Assembly (NCBI GenBank): GCA_950022655.1
Contig: OX465584.1
Location: forward strand, 43,630,723 to 43,694,722
DNA length: 64,000 nucleotides
Direction: 5' to 3'
Origin: Alentia gelatinosa
Lineage: Eukaryota > Annelida > Polychaeta > Phyllodocida > Polynoidae
Shown piece by piece: positions 45,300 through 55,910 of this stretch. The notes under the pieces are model-generated. The model searched no databases, was not told the origin of the DNA, and saw nothing but the letters and a program-made list of their open reading frames with translations. The position numbers and the translations under genes were made by a program. The stretch's first letter is position 1; each line of letters begins with the position of its first letter.

Positions 45300-45600
45300 A
45301 TTTTCCTTCCAGCCTCAATCCAATCTGATTATATTGTACCCTAAAATGTTAGACGAATCTGCCTCACCATTTGGGGTCCTCCATGTATCAGATAAAGATA
45401 ATATATGTAATCTTGTATTTAATAACTGAGTTCTAAATCGCTCATACTTGGCTTTACAGCTCCAGATGCTTAAATGTGCAACAATAGGTCCTTTCAATAT
45501 ACCTAGATCATGTATCGATTTTATATTTTCAATCGTTCCCTTAGAGCAGTAACAAACATCAATGTTTTCATCATCATTGGTGCCACAGTAGTTACATGGA
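45300..45600 (-). pseudogene. Non-LTR retrotransposon endonuclease fragment
   Basis: The minus-strand frame reads GPIVAHLSIWSCKAKYERF then HILSLSDTWRTP and ILGYNIIRLD. These match the start of APE-type endonucleases of non-LTR elements (AHLNI.S...K...L, L.LSETWL, I.GY.I.R.D). A stop follows the RLD motif and the remainder of the endonuclease is absent. Upstream lies a Cys-containing stretch (NYCGTNDDENIDVCYC) that could be a zinc finger end of ORF1/ORF2. Confidence 0.6.
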
Positions 45601-46093
45601 AGATATCTCTCTATATGACATTTTATGAACTAAGTGCATTGCATACAAATACACAATATTCAAAATTGACATGCATTACTTTGTCTTGTGCACCACCTCG
45701 ACAATTTAGGTTGTTGTACACAGACAGGTAGGATGAGCAGCTCAAACACTTTTGGCCACTGGTCATCCTGCCCGTGTAGTTCAAGAGAATGAATTCAATT
45801 TAAAAATAAAATGGGACAAGCGATATGGGTGTCTAAGCATACGTGTCCAAAGGGGCAGTACCTTAAAACCAACCTATTCTTTAGTACCGGATAAACATTG
45901 TGAAAATTTAGAGAAACTGTCAAAATGGAGTGATTACTGCAAGTCATGTTTCGCAGACCCAAGAAATACAGATGAAGCCATCCACGTTTTTAATAGAATT
46001 TCCTTCATAGTCTTTAACATATTTGTTTTTAGCTCATCTACCTGGATACCTCCCGCACAGCAGTGGACAAGTCTCTGATTGCTTTTTCTGTAT

Positions 46094-46232
46094 TATCTCA
46101 CCCCTGGAATAAATTTCCATACGCTTAACATTGGGAACTCGTGTTCCATGCCCCTACAAGTATTGCAGTCCGTTCTCCATGGTCTATAGCCTGTGTGTTG
46201 TCCATTCTTTTAGTGTGTACAGGGGTGAGATA
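46094..46232 (-). mobile_element. TCTCACCCCT MITE copy 2, TA duplication
   Basis: Ends tctcacccctgg and caggggtgaga, flanked by TA. The 135 bp interior is about 80% similar to the inverted copy at 50,807-50,948 (agaacggactgca, gttcccaatgttaagc). A fold-back element lies immediately to the right, as in the 50.8 kb copy. Confidence 0.7.
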
Positions 46233-46236
46233 GATA

Positions 46237-46390
46237 CAGAAAGCAACTCGTTTTGGTCAAAGAAGTAATTTTCCAACTCGTTTGAATGCTACGTGATATT
46301 CACTCCGCTGTCGCCTCGTTCATATCACACCGCATCAAACTCGTGGAGAACGAGGACTTTGACCAAAACTTGTTGGTTTCTTCTTTAGTA
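46237..46390 (-). mobile_element. Fold-back MITE copy 2
   Basis: Arms agcaactcgttttggtcaaa and ctttgaccaaaacttgttgg enclose a centre with cgcctcgttcatatcac. It matches the inverted copy at 50,660-50,803 along its length and the arms of 44,887-45,027. Confidence 0.65.
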
Positions 46391-49159
46391 GTTCGCCGAG
46401 TATTGACCTTATTCAGCAAATCTGAAGTATCATGGTTTAATTTCTCTGCACTTACTAATCCTTCCTGTAGTTTTTTTCATAAGCTGAAGTGATCTTGTAT
46501 GTTGCGGTGTATGAGCCGCCATTGGAGTCTCTGCTTGCTCAGATTGTCGCTGCTTTCTCTTCTTTTCCCTTGTAACCCTTTTGGGCTTTTTGATTTTTGG
46601 CAGGCATTTACATCTTCTGCATATATTCATATACATACTAGCAAGTTATTGAGGCATACCAATAGTTTCAGTTGCCTTTAAATCTATATGTTCCTCCCCG
46701 TCAGTCATACGTGGGTCCAATCACTCACAAGCCATTCAATAATGTAGGACAAATAGATTAGGTTAAATTCAAATATGAGTCTTATTATGACAATGGTTCA
46801 TTCACATTTCTCTTGTATCATATATCCTGTACAACTATCTTTTGGAAAACAGTTGACTGGATCGTACCATTGTCTATGCCCAGTGTTTTTACTAATACTT
46901 ATAACATAACCTAGTATTTTGTCTGCTCCCTCGGGGGTCCCTATTCCATCTTTGGCCCCTTTCCTTGCACCCTGTCTCATTTCCCTAGACATCTTTATGT
47001 CCTCTTTCATCTTGTGTCTGGTCCATTCTCTCTTAGCCTTCCTCATTTCTTTCATTTGGTCTCTTGTTTAATCCCTCATCCTAGCCGTCCATGTCTCATT
47101 TGAAGTCGTCTGCTGTGGCGTCCATCTTGGAAGGTGGCGACACCTCACGGCAGTAATCATCATTCACGTGGGCGAGTGGGCCCGCAGCGTCTGATACGGG
47201 CTTCATTAGGCACCAGTAACAATATCCTGTCCTAATCTTATTTCAATTCTCCGTCACGAACATCCCCTAATAAACGATCCTGCCACACTTTAAGACCACC
47301 GACAGCCGTCGGTACGTGGCCGATAGGGAGATCAGACCTTTCTGCTTACTTTTAGTGGTAAAAAGGATAGTAATGGTGGTTAGTTTTGTGATTTTCATAA
47401 AATAACACTTTTAACCTTACATGATCAAAATTAAAGGGTTGACTCTATTGCATTGATTTATGAATGACATTTATGGAAAAGATAAGCCTTTCTCTTGGAA
47501 CAAAAGGTCTATCAATAGACGTGCAGTTAACGTGTAGTAGTGGTATTACAGATTGAAGTTAACAACTTTGCATGCTCTTGACTTTTACGACTATCAGGAT
47601 CTCCTCGGTAGCGATCTCTAGACTCTAGATACGTTTATGATGGCAGGTTCTTATTAGGTGGCTAACAATATTCACTGTATTTGTTTGAATTTCACGTTAG
47701 AGTGATACTACCGTGATGTCCGTGTCAACGCATTGATATAATCGTACTTCTCTGAAAGTAGGATGGACAGTATATCAGTATTTCCAAACCGATTCCTTTC
47801 TCACCGTGATGTTACAGGATAAATATAAACCTACCAGCTCATATATGTCACACCATATGTACACGGCCTAGGGACCCGGAAGCCTTCAACGTTGGCCTTC
47901 GTTGCTAAGAACCAAAGAGTTGCCCGTAAAATGTCGAGGTGGAAATCACAGGAAATTGACGGATCCTAGAGGACTTGACGCCACTGGCTTGTCGGTAACT
48001 AAGCCAATTAACCATTTAATCAGTAGCCGGACCTCGTCAGGGTTACGCTATGCATTCTACCACCTTCCCCCTTTTTGCCACAGTTTACTACAGACGACTT
48101 TTCGTTCGCGCCATAAAGTAATGTCATAATAACGAATGGCTGCGCTGCTGGTGTCTCCTTTACTATAGGGAGAAAGGAGGTGTAACCGTACCCGGGTCAT
48201 ACTGGGTCACTGACATAATAAATCGCTCCATGTGTAGAGGTCTTAGGCTAGTATTTATGGGATTAATTAAAAGCATAACAGCAGAAGGCTATATAATGAC
48301 CCTAAAAAACCTTAGATACATCACTTAGACTTACAATCAAATATCTAATCAATTGGCAGCCCAGACCATATACTCTAATATCCTTTGACTTGTAAATCGT
48401 CAGTGACGATACTATAATGATATTTTTTCTCACTCTGAATACCTCTACATGCCCAGAGAGAAAGAGAGATGTAGGGTTGTTCTCCATCGTTGAACACGTC
48501 TTTAGGTTTATCCTTTCAATACATATGGCATCTTCCTGTGATCGGTATTTTTAACGAACAGAAACCAGCCGTTTCTCTGTAGTATTGATGACAAATTAAA
48601 GAGGTTACATTTTATCCCTGGCTGTCCTTGGTGGCTTTTCATAGAGATCACATAGTTCAAGCTTTCAGAATACTAGCTGAATATTTTCAATTAGAATAAT
48701 CAGAATAGAGCCAAAATTAGTTTATTTCATCTTGTAACTCAAGTTACGAGATTTTCAGATACATTTAGAAATACTGCAATTACATCTTAAAGTTTAAACA
48801 GTTACATGGAAGTATATTTTAGATAATAATTAAGTGTTGTCATTTGGTGATATATTAATGATATAAGGTGATTATATATACATTGGTCGATATCTTAGTA
48901 CTATTCAGCTAACATTATGGCAATGATCTTATTCTTGTAGTCGTCCTTGATGCATATATGTTCACGGTTACTATTGTCCAGTCAGTCGCAGTTATACATG
49001 TTGCACTTATTTCTGGATATTTGTGTTAATAACTGGTTCTTCGGACGCGTCAATAATTGCAGGATACTGCACTCTTCATCCAAATATGATAGAGAGTAGT
49101 TGCGTAAACGTTTCTGAAGTGTTATTTGTAATCCTTTGTGAGGGAGTCGTACAAGAAGT
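46391..49159. other. No gene recognised
   Basis: Several frames of 60-85 codons, none with motifs. A minus-strand Lys/Arg/Met-rich frame at 46,798-47,055 is most likely fortuitous. Confidence 0.4.
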
Positions 49160-49890
49160 AATTGGTCTTATTAACGACAACTCTCGAACAGAAACGAGGA
49201 CCAATTGTAGAGAGGTATAATATTACTCTTGTACACTAGTCTGGAAGCCTCTGTTGTAAGGCTTTGTCGAAGCTCAGTAAATTTAAATAGACGACTACTG
49301 ACAGAATTGGCTGTCATCTTTACATGAAGAAGGCAACTATCCAGTCTCATCATTAACTTTGATATTGAGATCATTATGTTTACATGTATTTGTATGTGAG
49401 ACAAACCACATTACCTTTGTTTTCTTTATATTGACAGTTAGACCGTTTGTCAAGCACAAACACTCTTGAATAGGACGAGATCATCTGCGTACTGTATATA
49501 AATTAGACGGATTAAAGTCGGTTTCTAGATCGTACACAAACAAAACAATAATAGCCCCAGGACAGTTCCCTGGGGCACACCAAATTTACATATGTCAGAG
49601 CAAAACTGCTCTTATCTACAAAATACTTCTGACGACTCTGGAACCATTGCACACCATTAGGAGGTAGTTCTAAGAGGTTTTGCAATCTTAAAAGATGGAT
49701 GCCATCTAAGTCTTTTTTCAAGTCTATGAAACAACAGACAGTGAATTGATTGTTGTTCCTGGAAGCATGACTATTCTTTTTTAGAAAACGGAATATCGTA
49801 TCCGCTTTACTTCTATTCGGGTGATAACCAAATTGATTGTCATTTAAAATAGAAGACGAAGATTTACCATACACACCCAGACTCATTCAA
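49160..49890 (-). pseudogene. Non-LTR retrotransposon reverse transcriptase, broken
   Basis: In order on the minus strand: LNDNQFGYHPNRSKADTI, then CCFIDLKKDLDGI (palm Asp region), GVQWFQSRQKYF, and VCPRELSWGYYCF (degraded GVPQGS.LGP). In another frame come IQYADDLVLF (YADD catalytic motif at about 49,465-49,500) and LTVNIKKTKVMWF. A thumb-like segment, SLTTEASRLVYKSNIIPLYN, follows. This is the RT domain order of jockey/CR1/L2-type elements. At least one frameshift, and the loss of the QG of GVPQGS, make it a relic. Confidence 0.7.
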
Positions 49891-50424
49891 TTCAAATTAG
49901 CAACTTTATTAATGATTGTCGGATGAAGTATAGTCAGAGCAATGGGATGGTTGGTTGATGATTCGTGTAAAACACTCAATGTTTCGATGAAATTGATTTA
50001 TGTTCGTCAGGGGTAATCATTGGTTTCGATGACATAGGGGTTGTATCAATTCTAGGAGAGAGTAAACATTTCCTGCTGGTTTTTATTGTGATGTAGTCAA
50101 GGAAATGCATTAGAGATTATTATGGGAAAAATGGATAATTAGGGTGGACCCCTGGCGGCTTATTTCAGAATCATATGATAATATTAAGGCTTCAAATTCT
50201 TTAAGTGGAACTTGGAACATCAATTGCTGATTTTGAATTATCAATTCGGGTGATCATGTATTTACATTGGCTGAAACACAAATATATTACACACCTAATA
50301 CGGAGTCTCCTTAGGAAATGCATAGGGCGCCTGGAATTCGTTACCGGAGATTCTGGCATTTCACAATGTCCGGGAGGAGATTTCAGAAAATTTGACGTAT
50401 GCGCACTTGAACACACGCACAGAT

Positions 50425-50643
50425 ATGACTGGTCCGCCCATGTTCTGTTTAGAAGAGGACGATGATTATCTAAGCGAAATTATCAGAAATCGCGAGGATA
50501 AATCGCCGGGAAAAAACAAAATGGAGGACGTTTTCACACAGGAAGTTTTGCTGGATTTATTGGAAGATAATATGGAGGAAATGTTCCTGGAAATCGGAGA
50601 TCCATCGGAGAATGCAGACGACATCAGGAACTTGCTTGGCCAA
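50425..50643 (+). other. Acidic open frame, possible exon
   Basis: From ATG 50,425 a frame of 73 codons with over a third Asp/Glu (for example CLEEDDDYLSEII and DLLEDNMEEMF) ends at a possible GTAACG donor before the fold-back element begins. Its acidity and lack of simple repeats suggest real coding sequence. It resembles in character the acidic N-terminal segment beside the Crypton-like exons at 33.7 kb. No domain recognised. Confidence 0.3.
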
Positions 50644-50659
50644 GTAACGAATTTAAGAA

Positions 50660-50803
50660 ACAAACAAGTTTCGGTCAGAGTCGTCGTTCTCCACGGGTTT
50701 GATGCAGAGTGATATGAGCGAGGCGACAGCTGTGTGAATATCATGTAGCATTCAAAAGAGTTGGCGAACAACGACTTTGACCAAAACGAGTTGCTTTCTG
50801 TAT
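50660..50803 (+). mobile_element. Fold-back MITE copy 3
   Basis: Arms around agtttcggtcagagtcgtcg and cgactttgaccaaaacgagt with the centre gatatgagcgaggcgacagc. It is in inverted orientation relative to 46,237-46,390. Confidence 0.65.
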
Positions 50804-50804
50804 T

Positions 50805-50950
50805 TATCTCAACCCTGCACACACTAAAAGAAAGGACGACACACAGCATATATATATATACCATGGAGAACGGACTGCAGTACCCGGAGCGCCATGGAGA
50901 GCAAGTTCCCAATGTTAAGCCTATGGGACAAAAATACGAGGGGTGAGATA
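50805..50950 (+). mobile_element. TCTCACCCCT MITE copy 3, TA duplication
   Basis: Ends tctcaaccct and aggggtgaga (50,807-50,948), flanked by TA. It is joined to the fold-back element by the same ctttctgtatt spacer as the 46 kb copy. Confidence 0.7.
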
Positions 50951-51514
50951 AATGCTGGGCCTTCTACATTGTCATCTACATCGACCTCATACGTTTAATG
51001 ATATACAAATTAGGTATCACAGATTGGAACAAAAGACAATTAACAATAGGTGATTTCCTTTTAAATCATGTGAACATGACTAAATCAAATGTTGATTTTA
51101 CTTTCTCAGGATAAATATTATGTGCTTTCTCATACTATCAAGTAAATCGTCACCGACTCATTAGCGCATCTTTCTGAAGATCCTACACACATCGAACATT
51201 ACGCACGCGGTCGCAAGTAGCTGAGCTGATTTGTGTTCTGTGATGTTCCTGGTGGTCCTGTTTATTGAGGTTGATTTGTACTCCATACTACTCGGCTACG
51301 AATTTGGCACGTATTCTTTGTTTTCAGGAATTGCTGTATTGTAGTTAGATCTTGGGGCTTGTTTGATATTTCGTTCAACAGTGTTTACTAAAGCGTTCTC
51401 GCACGCTCTATATACATCGCCTAGAGGTTAAAGTGGTCTCATATAGACTTTCAGGGTACTGCATATAACTATCGCTTCACTTTTTGCATGCTGTTCACTG
51501 TGATATTGAAGATG

Positions 51515-51690
51515 GGGCAGGGAGCCAGTGGCTCAGGGTCTTAGAGCCATGCCCAGCTGACCATGAGCAATCACTCAAGATCAAACTACCTCAAGAACCA
51601 CTGGTGCCTGATTTGTTTGGATCCTAGATAGGCAGTTGCAGAAATGGCACTTTGAGTGGGTGCAAGTGGGTTACAGAAAACAATCCATGG
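51515..51690 (+). repeat. Dispersed repeat (SINE-like), partner of 9,553-9,745
   Basis: Inverted copy of the repeat at 9.55 kb, including cccagctgaccatg, aggcagttgcagaaatgg and gggtgcaagtgggttac. Class uncertain. Confidence 0.55.
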
Positions 51691-52084
51691 ACTGAATCTA
51701 ACCAAAACCTTTTAATTGTTATTAATTTAAAATTGCAAGCTCATTCATCAATGATGAACATACTATTTGTCTTAGTTTCTGTTTTGGTGTCTGCTGTTGG
51801 GTGTGGTGTATCACTTGCCGATTTCCTTGACGCTTGATAGGTTTAAGTCTACTTCCAGTAGTTCTTGAGTGCTTTCTGATTTGTTGGTATAGCTGTTGCT
51901 TGTGGATTTTTTGTCTGTTTTGTCGGACTGTGCGGTTTCTTCATCTCGTTGCTTCTTATCTGGAGTTCAAATGGTTGTTATGTATATCATCATATTTATG
52001 TCAAGTGGTGGTTTGGTCATCGCTATTATCGTTACTTTCTTCACTACTACTGTAAATCTTAAGTATTTTCTTCTTTGCGTTTTT

Positions 52085-52403
52085 GGTTTCTAGTATTGAA
52101 TGGAATTTTATGGGAGTTCTCGTTTTAGTGCGTCATTTAGAATATTGATAGTTTGAATCATTTCAGATATAGTCCTGTGAAGAATTTGTTTATGCACTTT
52201 ACTCGGCATAGTCAACAAGGTGATAGGCCTCTAATTATCAACAGATAGAAGGTCACCTCTTTATTTATAGGAATGACCTGTTCTGGCTCCCATTGGTTAT
52301 GAAACAGCTTATTATTAAGTGAGATATTCATCAGTCTAGCGAGTTCAGCCACTAGCATTCCTAGGCCAGTCACCAAGTGTGTGGCCGTGATTTGGCATGC
52401 CAC
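52085..52403 (-). pseudogene. Non-LTR reverse transcriptase, N-terminal fragment
   Basis: The minus-strand frame reads ELARLMNISLNNKLFHNQWE and QVIPINKEV, followed by IIRGLSP, matching the L.N.S...G.FP..WK...V.PI.K and RPISLL segments at the start of non-LTR RTs. A shifted frame continues MPSKVHKQILHRTISEMIQT, the usual SK..E..L..R. It lies upstream, on the same strand, of the RT piece at 49.2-49.9 kb, and the two overlap at an ILND motif. Confidence 0.6.
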
Positions 52404-52409
52404 TAGATT

Positions 52410-54300
52410 TATGGCAATCCGTTAACAACTGCTTAGATAGTATATCTGTTTCACTTCTCTCTATATAAATTCACATTGTTCAGATTCAGCTTTTTGGGTG
52501 ATAATGCTAATTATTCTTTATATCGATAAAAGGATATCATTTTACTTTCAACCAATTTCATCAATTTGACGGCAACCACTAAACTCTGCCTTTTAATATA
52601 ATATCATCAATTCATTTAATCTGTAAAATCAATTCTTTTCTCCCAGCCCGCCTCAATACGTTGTTTCTGTGACTTTGAGCTTATGAAATGAATGGTGAAA
52701 GGAATGCAGGTAGTTATTTCTTAACTTGGAATCAAACAATTACACACTCATATTCTGTTTGAGTTTTTTTATACTTTTATTTATACTGGGCAGTACTCAG
52801 AAAGAAGTCTGGTTTCAACTTACTCCCAGTTCAACAGCAGTATCAGCAACCCATTCCCAATGATAAGTTTAAAATGATTATTATGATCTACAATGATATG
52901 CAAGCGAGGACATATATCATAACCTCTGGGCAGAAATTATGTCCAGTTGGTTGACATCGGAAATTTGTAGCTGATACTGATGTGTGATATTTCACTGTGG
53001 AATTTCATCTGGGAATATGCACAGTCTGTAATGAAAAGCTGAGGGCAACTGATGATTGGGAACACATGAGGAGTTTCCATGAATGTCAGGGAGTAGGAGA
53101 ATCTCCAAAGGCTAATCTTTTAGGCTTGTTGTGTAGTTTCCAATTTCCTAATCCATTCCCTGCAGTCCGGATTTTGTTCTAATAAATCCTACCTTTTCAA
53201 CGGATGAAAAGACAGGCATATGTATATCGGTCCGACTAAATTATCAGTTTGCAAAACGAGAACAAGTGATTCTCTCTTCCTTTATACATTGCGCATCTCA
53301 GATTTCAGTGAATAAACATAGAACTCCATCAGTATCTTCAAATGATGTTTGCTATATTCTAAATGAATATGAACATGCTATTCTCTACAATCAGAATTTG
53401 TCTCGATGTAATCCTATACATATGTGACTTCCTTATGGAAGATCGCCATATCATTGTGCGAATAACGCTGTCGTTAAAATGTTTCTTGAATAAAGAAAAA
53501 AAGAGTATTTATGAATCCAAGTTTCTCTTAATCTGGATTATATCCCTTCGCCACAGCTATCGAGTGATTGGCGGCTGCGATTATGACAGGGTTATTGGTA
53601 TCAAGAGGGTATAGTCTCATCAGTAAGATCAATTAAACGTTAAACGGTCAAAAGCCTCTCCGGGTGGGGATATTTCGGTAGCCCCGCCATTGGCGTACCT
53701 ATACTACGACAGGAAGACGTTACAAATAGCATCCCGTTCACAGCAGACTTGTTTTGTCGAATGACGGCTTCATTTTGAAGGTGGTGGTGTAATTTGCCAA
53801 ATGTTGTAAGTTTAAATTCTAATGGAAATGGAAGCAAAGGCGCACAATTCCATAGCCATATCAATACATAAAACATAGTCGATGATTACCTCTATGGCTG
53901 GTGCTTATAGACATTTAAAGAATTGGTGCTATACGTAGTATTCTCTATGTATAGTCAAACTGAAATCTGTGGGGCTGAGGAAGGGATTTTTTCTGTGAGC
54001 GCCCCGCGCCTCTCATCGCCGATTTCCCTATTTTACTCACAGCCTTTTGCTATGAATCCTTTAAAGGCAGGGGTCTGTGGCAGACCCTGTTGGTCGGGGC
54101 GGGTACTTGGAAATGGTATAACCCGTATCCTATCATTTCATCACGTCATATGAACGTCATCCTTATTCAGATCCTTTGTTCTACCATTTATTATTAAACA
54201 CTATATCATAGGTATATTCTCTGAAAGTTTCATATTCATTGATCAATTATTTCTTTATAAAACAATGAAATTGCAAACATTAATAAATTTCATTTATAAA
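52410..54300. other. No gene recognised
   Basis: Short frames only, no repeats with identifiable ends. Confidence 0.4.
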
Positions 54301-54382
54301 GCCTCAAGGCATTATCAGATCTACGCTGGGGAATGCCTCAAGGCATTATCCGGTCTATGCTAGGGAATGGCTCAAAGTATTA
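54301..54382. repeat. Tandem repeat, about 34 bp x 2.4
   Basis: The unit begins gcctcaaggcattatc and ends ctggggaat; the third copy is partial and diverged. Confidence 0.75.
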
Positions 54383-54985
54383 TCTTAGAAAATCATAATT
54401 CAAATCGAAACTGTAAAATAATACCCCCGTATGAGTGGAAAACGTCATTTGTGCGCGCCCCTCATCATGTGGAGTGCCCCTTTTATTTGACTGTCGCGTA
54501 CACAAACACCCTAGATTTAAGATCTTCAACTTATAATATCGCAATCGATTTTAGGACTAGAGATACAATTAAAAAAAAGTATGTTAACCAGAGCACCGGG
54601 ATCTACATGATACATATATTAGTTTAATTGTGTAATGTACATCTAAAAATGAGTTCATAGTGATGATTTCGAACTCACTGTAAACTGATTTATGGAAAAT
54701 GGTAAATAACCATATACCATCCCTTTCATGGATCTAAAGTACAAACTTATCATCTGTTTCATGATGTCTTGAGCTGTCTTCTAGTCTCTATTTGACGTTT
54801 CTGTGTTACATATTCATGGAGTCATGATGTGAGATAAACGTTTCTATGACTGCTATGTCATGAGAAACAATCATGATTGACGTCACACTATGCCCCTCCA
54901 GCCTGTTTTCGTCAAAACCTGTCTCTGCAATAATGGACTCTTTACAATCTTAGCATGTTCCCCCGAGCTTTTTTATGGGCACTGC

Positions 54986-55400
54986 CACGGCACGAAAACC
55001 ATCATTTTACATATGAATGCGCCCGGCGTCTATAAGTAGGTATTTTGCGTCTACAAGATCGTCTTAATCTCCATGTGTATACACCTCATCTGTGGGCGTA
55101 TATATAAGCATCCAGTGAACAGGGCTTCACTGAGAGCGGGCGGGGGGAGGTGGCGGGGGGTGGGGGGGGGGGGAGGGCTTCCTACTGAGGACACCTGTAC
55201 TTCTACCAACACAAAGGGGCGGGAAGGGGTGTGGGCAGAGGGTATTTTCTCTCATATACGCTGGGTGTGAAATACAGCCAAGACGCGTCTGTCGTATATA
55301 AGGCCTTGGCGTAGATAAATGAAAACAAGTCAATATTCAGCCAATACATGCACTTCCGTGATGGCGTATATGTGAATAAAATGGTGGTTTTCGTGCAGTG
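54986..55400. mobile_element. CACTG element copy 5 (shortest)
   Basis: Ends cacggcacgaaaaccatc and ggtggttttcgtgcagtg. Flanks are TGC and TGT, so the duplication is imperfect. The core (gcttcactgagagcg, gaggacacctgtacttctac) matches copy 4 in inverse orientation. 415 bp, no SINE inside. Confidence 0.75.
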
Positions 55401-55910
55401 TGTAGCACTACCCAAGATAGAATATAGTTCCTAGCTCTGTAGTGTATGTAGCAGTTTTTCCAGTAAGATTTGTAAATGGCATTGATAGATTTTGTAAATT
55501 ACTCTAGTGGCAACCTGTTGATCGCTTTGGAAATGATATGATTAGATCCTAAAGGTTTTAGGATTTGAAGTCAACGTTCAACTGACATCTACTAAGGTCA
55601 TTGATAGCTGAGTAATAACATCTCTAACTACTTGTTTCTATTGAATATAAAACTATTCTATGCCACTCAGAAAGATGTAATGACCTACAAGGAGTCGAGA
55701 GTGTGGATATTTAAAATTTATCAATACAGAGAAATTGAGGTATTATTCAGTGAATAGTATGAATTGGATAAATGTTAAATCAATAACATTGATCAATTAT
55801 GGTATTACATTGTATTTTAAAATCTAGGAAAATTCATACAATCTGAATGAAAAGAGTAGTTGATTATACATTGAATATGAACATACATTATAACGAGAGA
55901 ATTATAAAGT

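Noticed and set aside
45752..46078. 108-codon plus-strand ORF
   Set aside because: No motif, and it runs up to a MITE, so there is no support for a gene.
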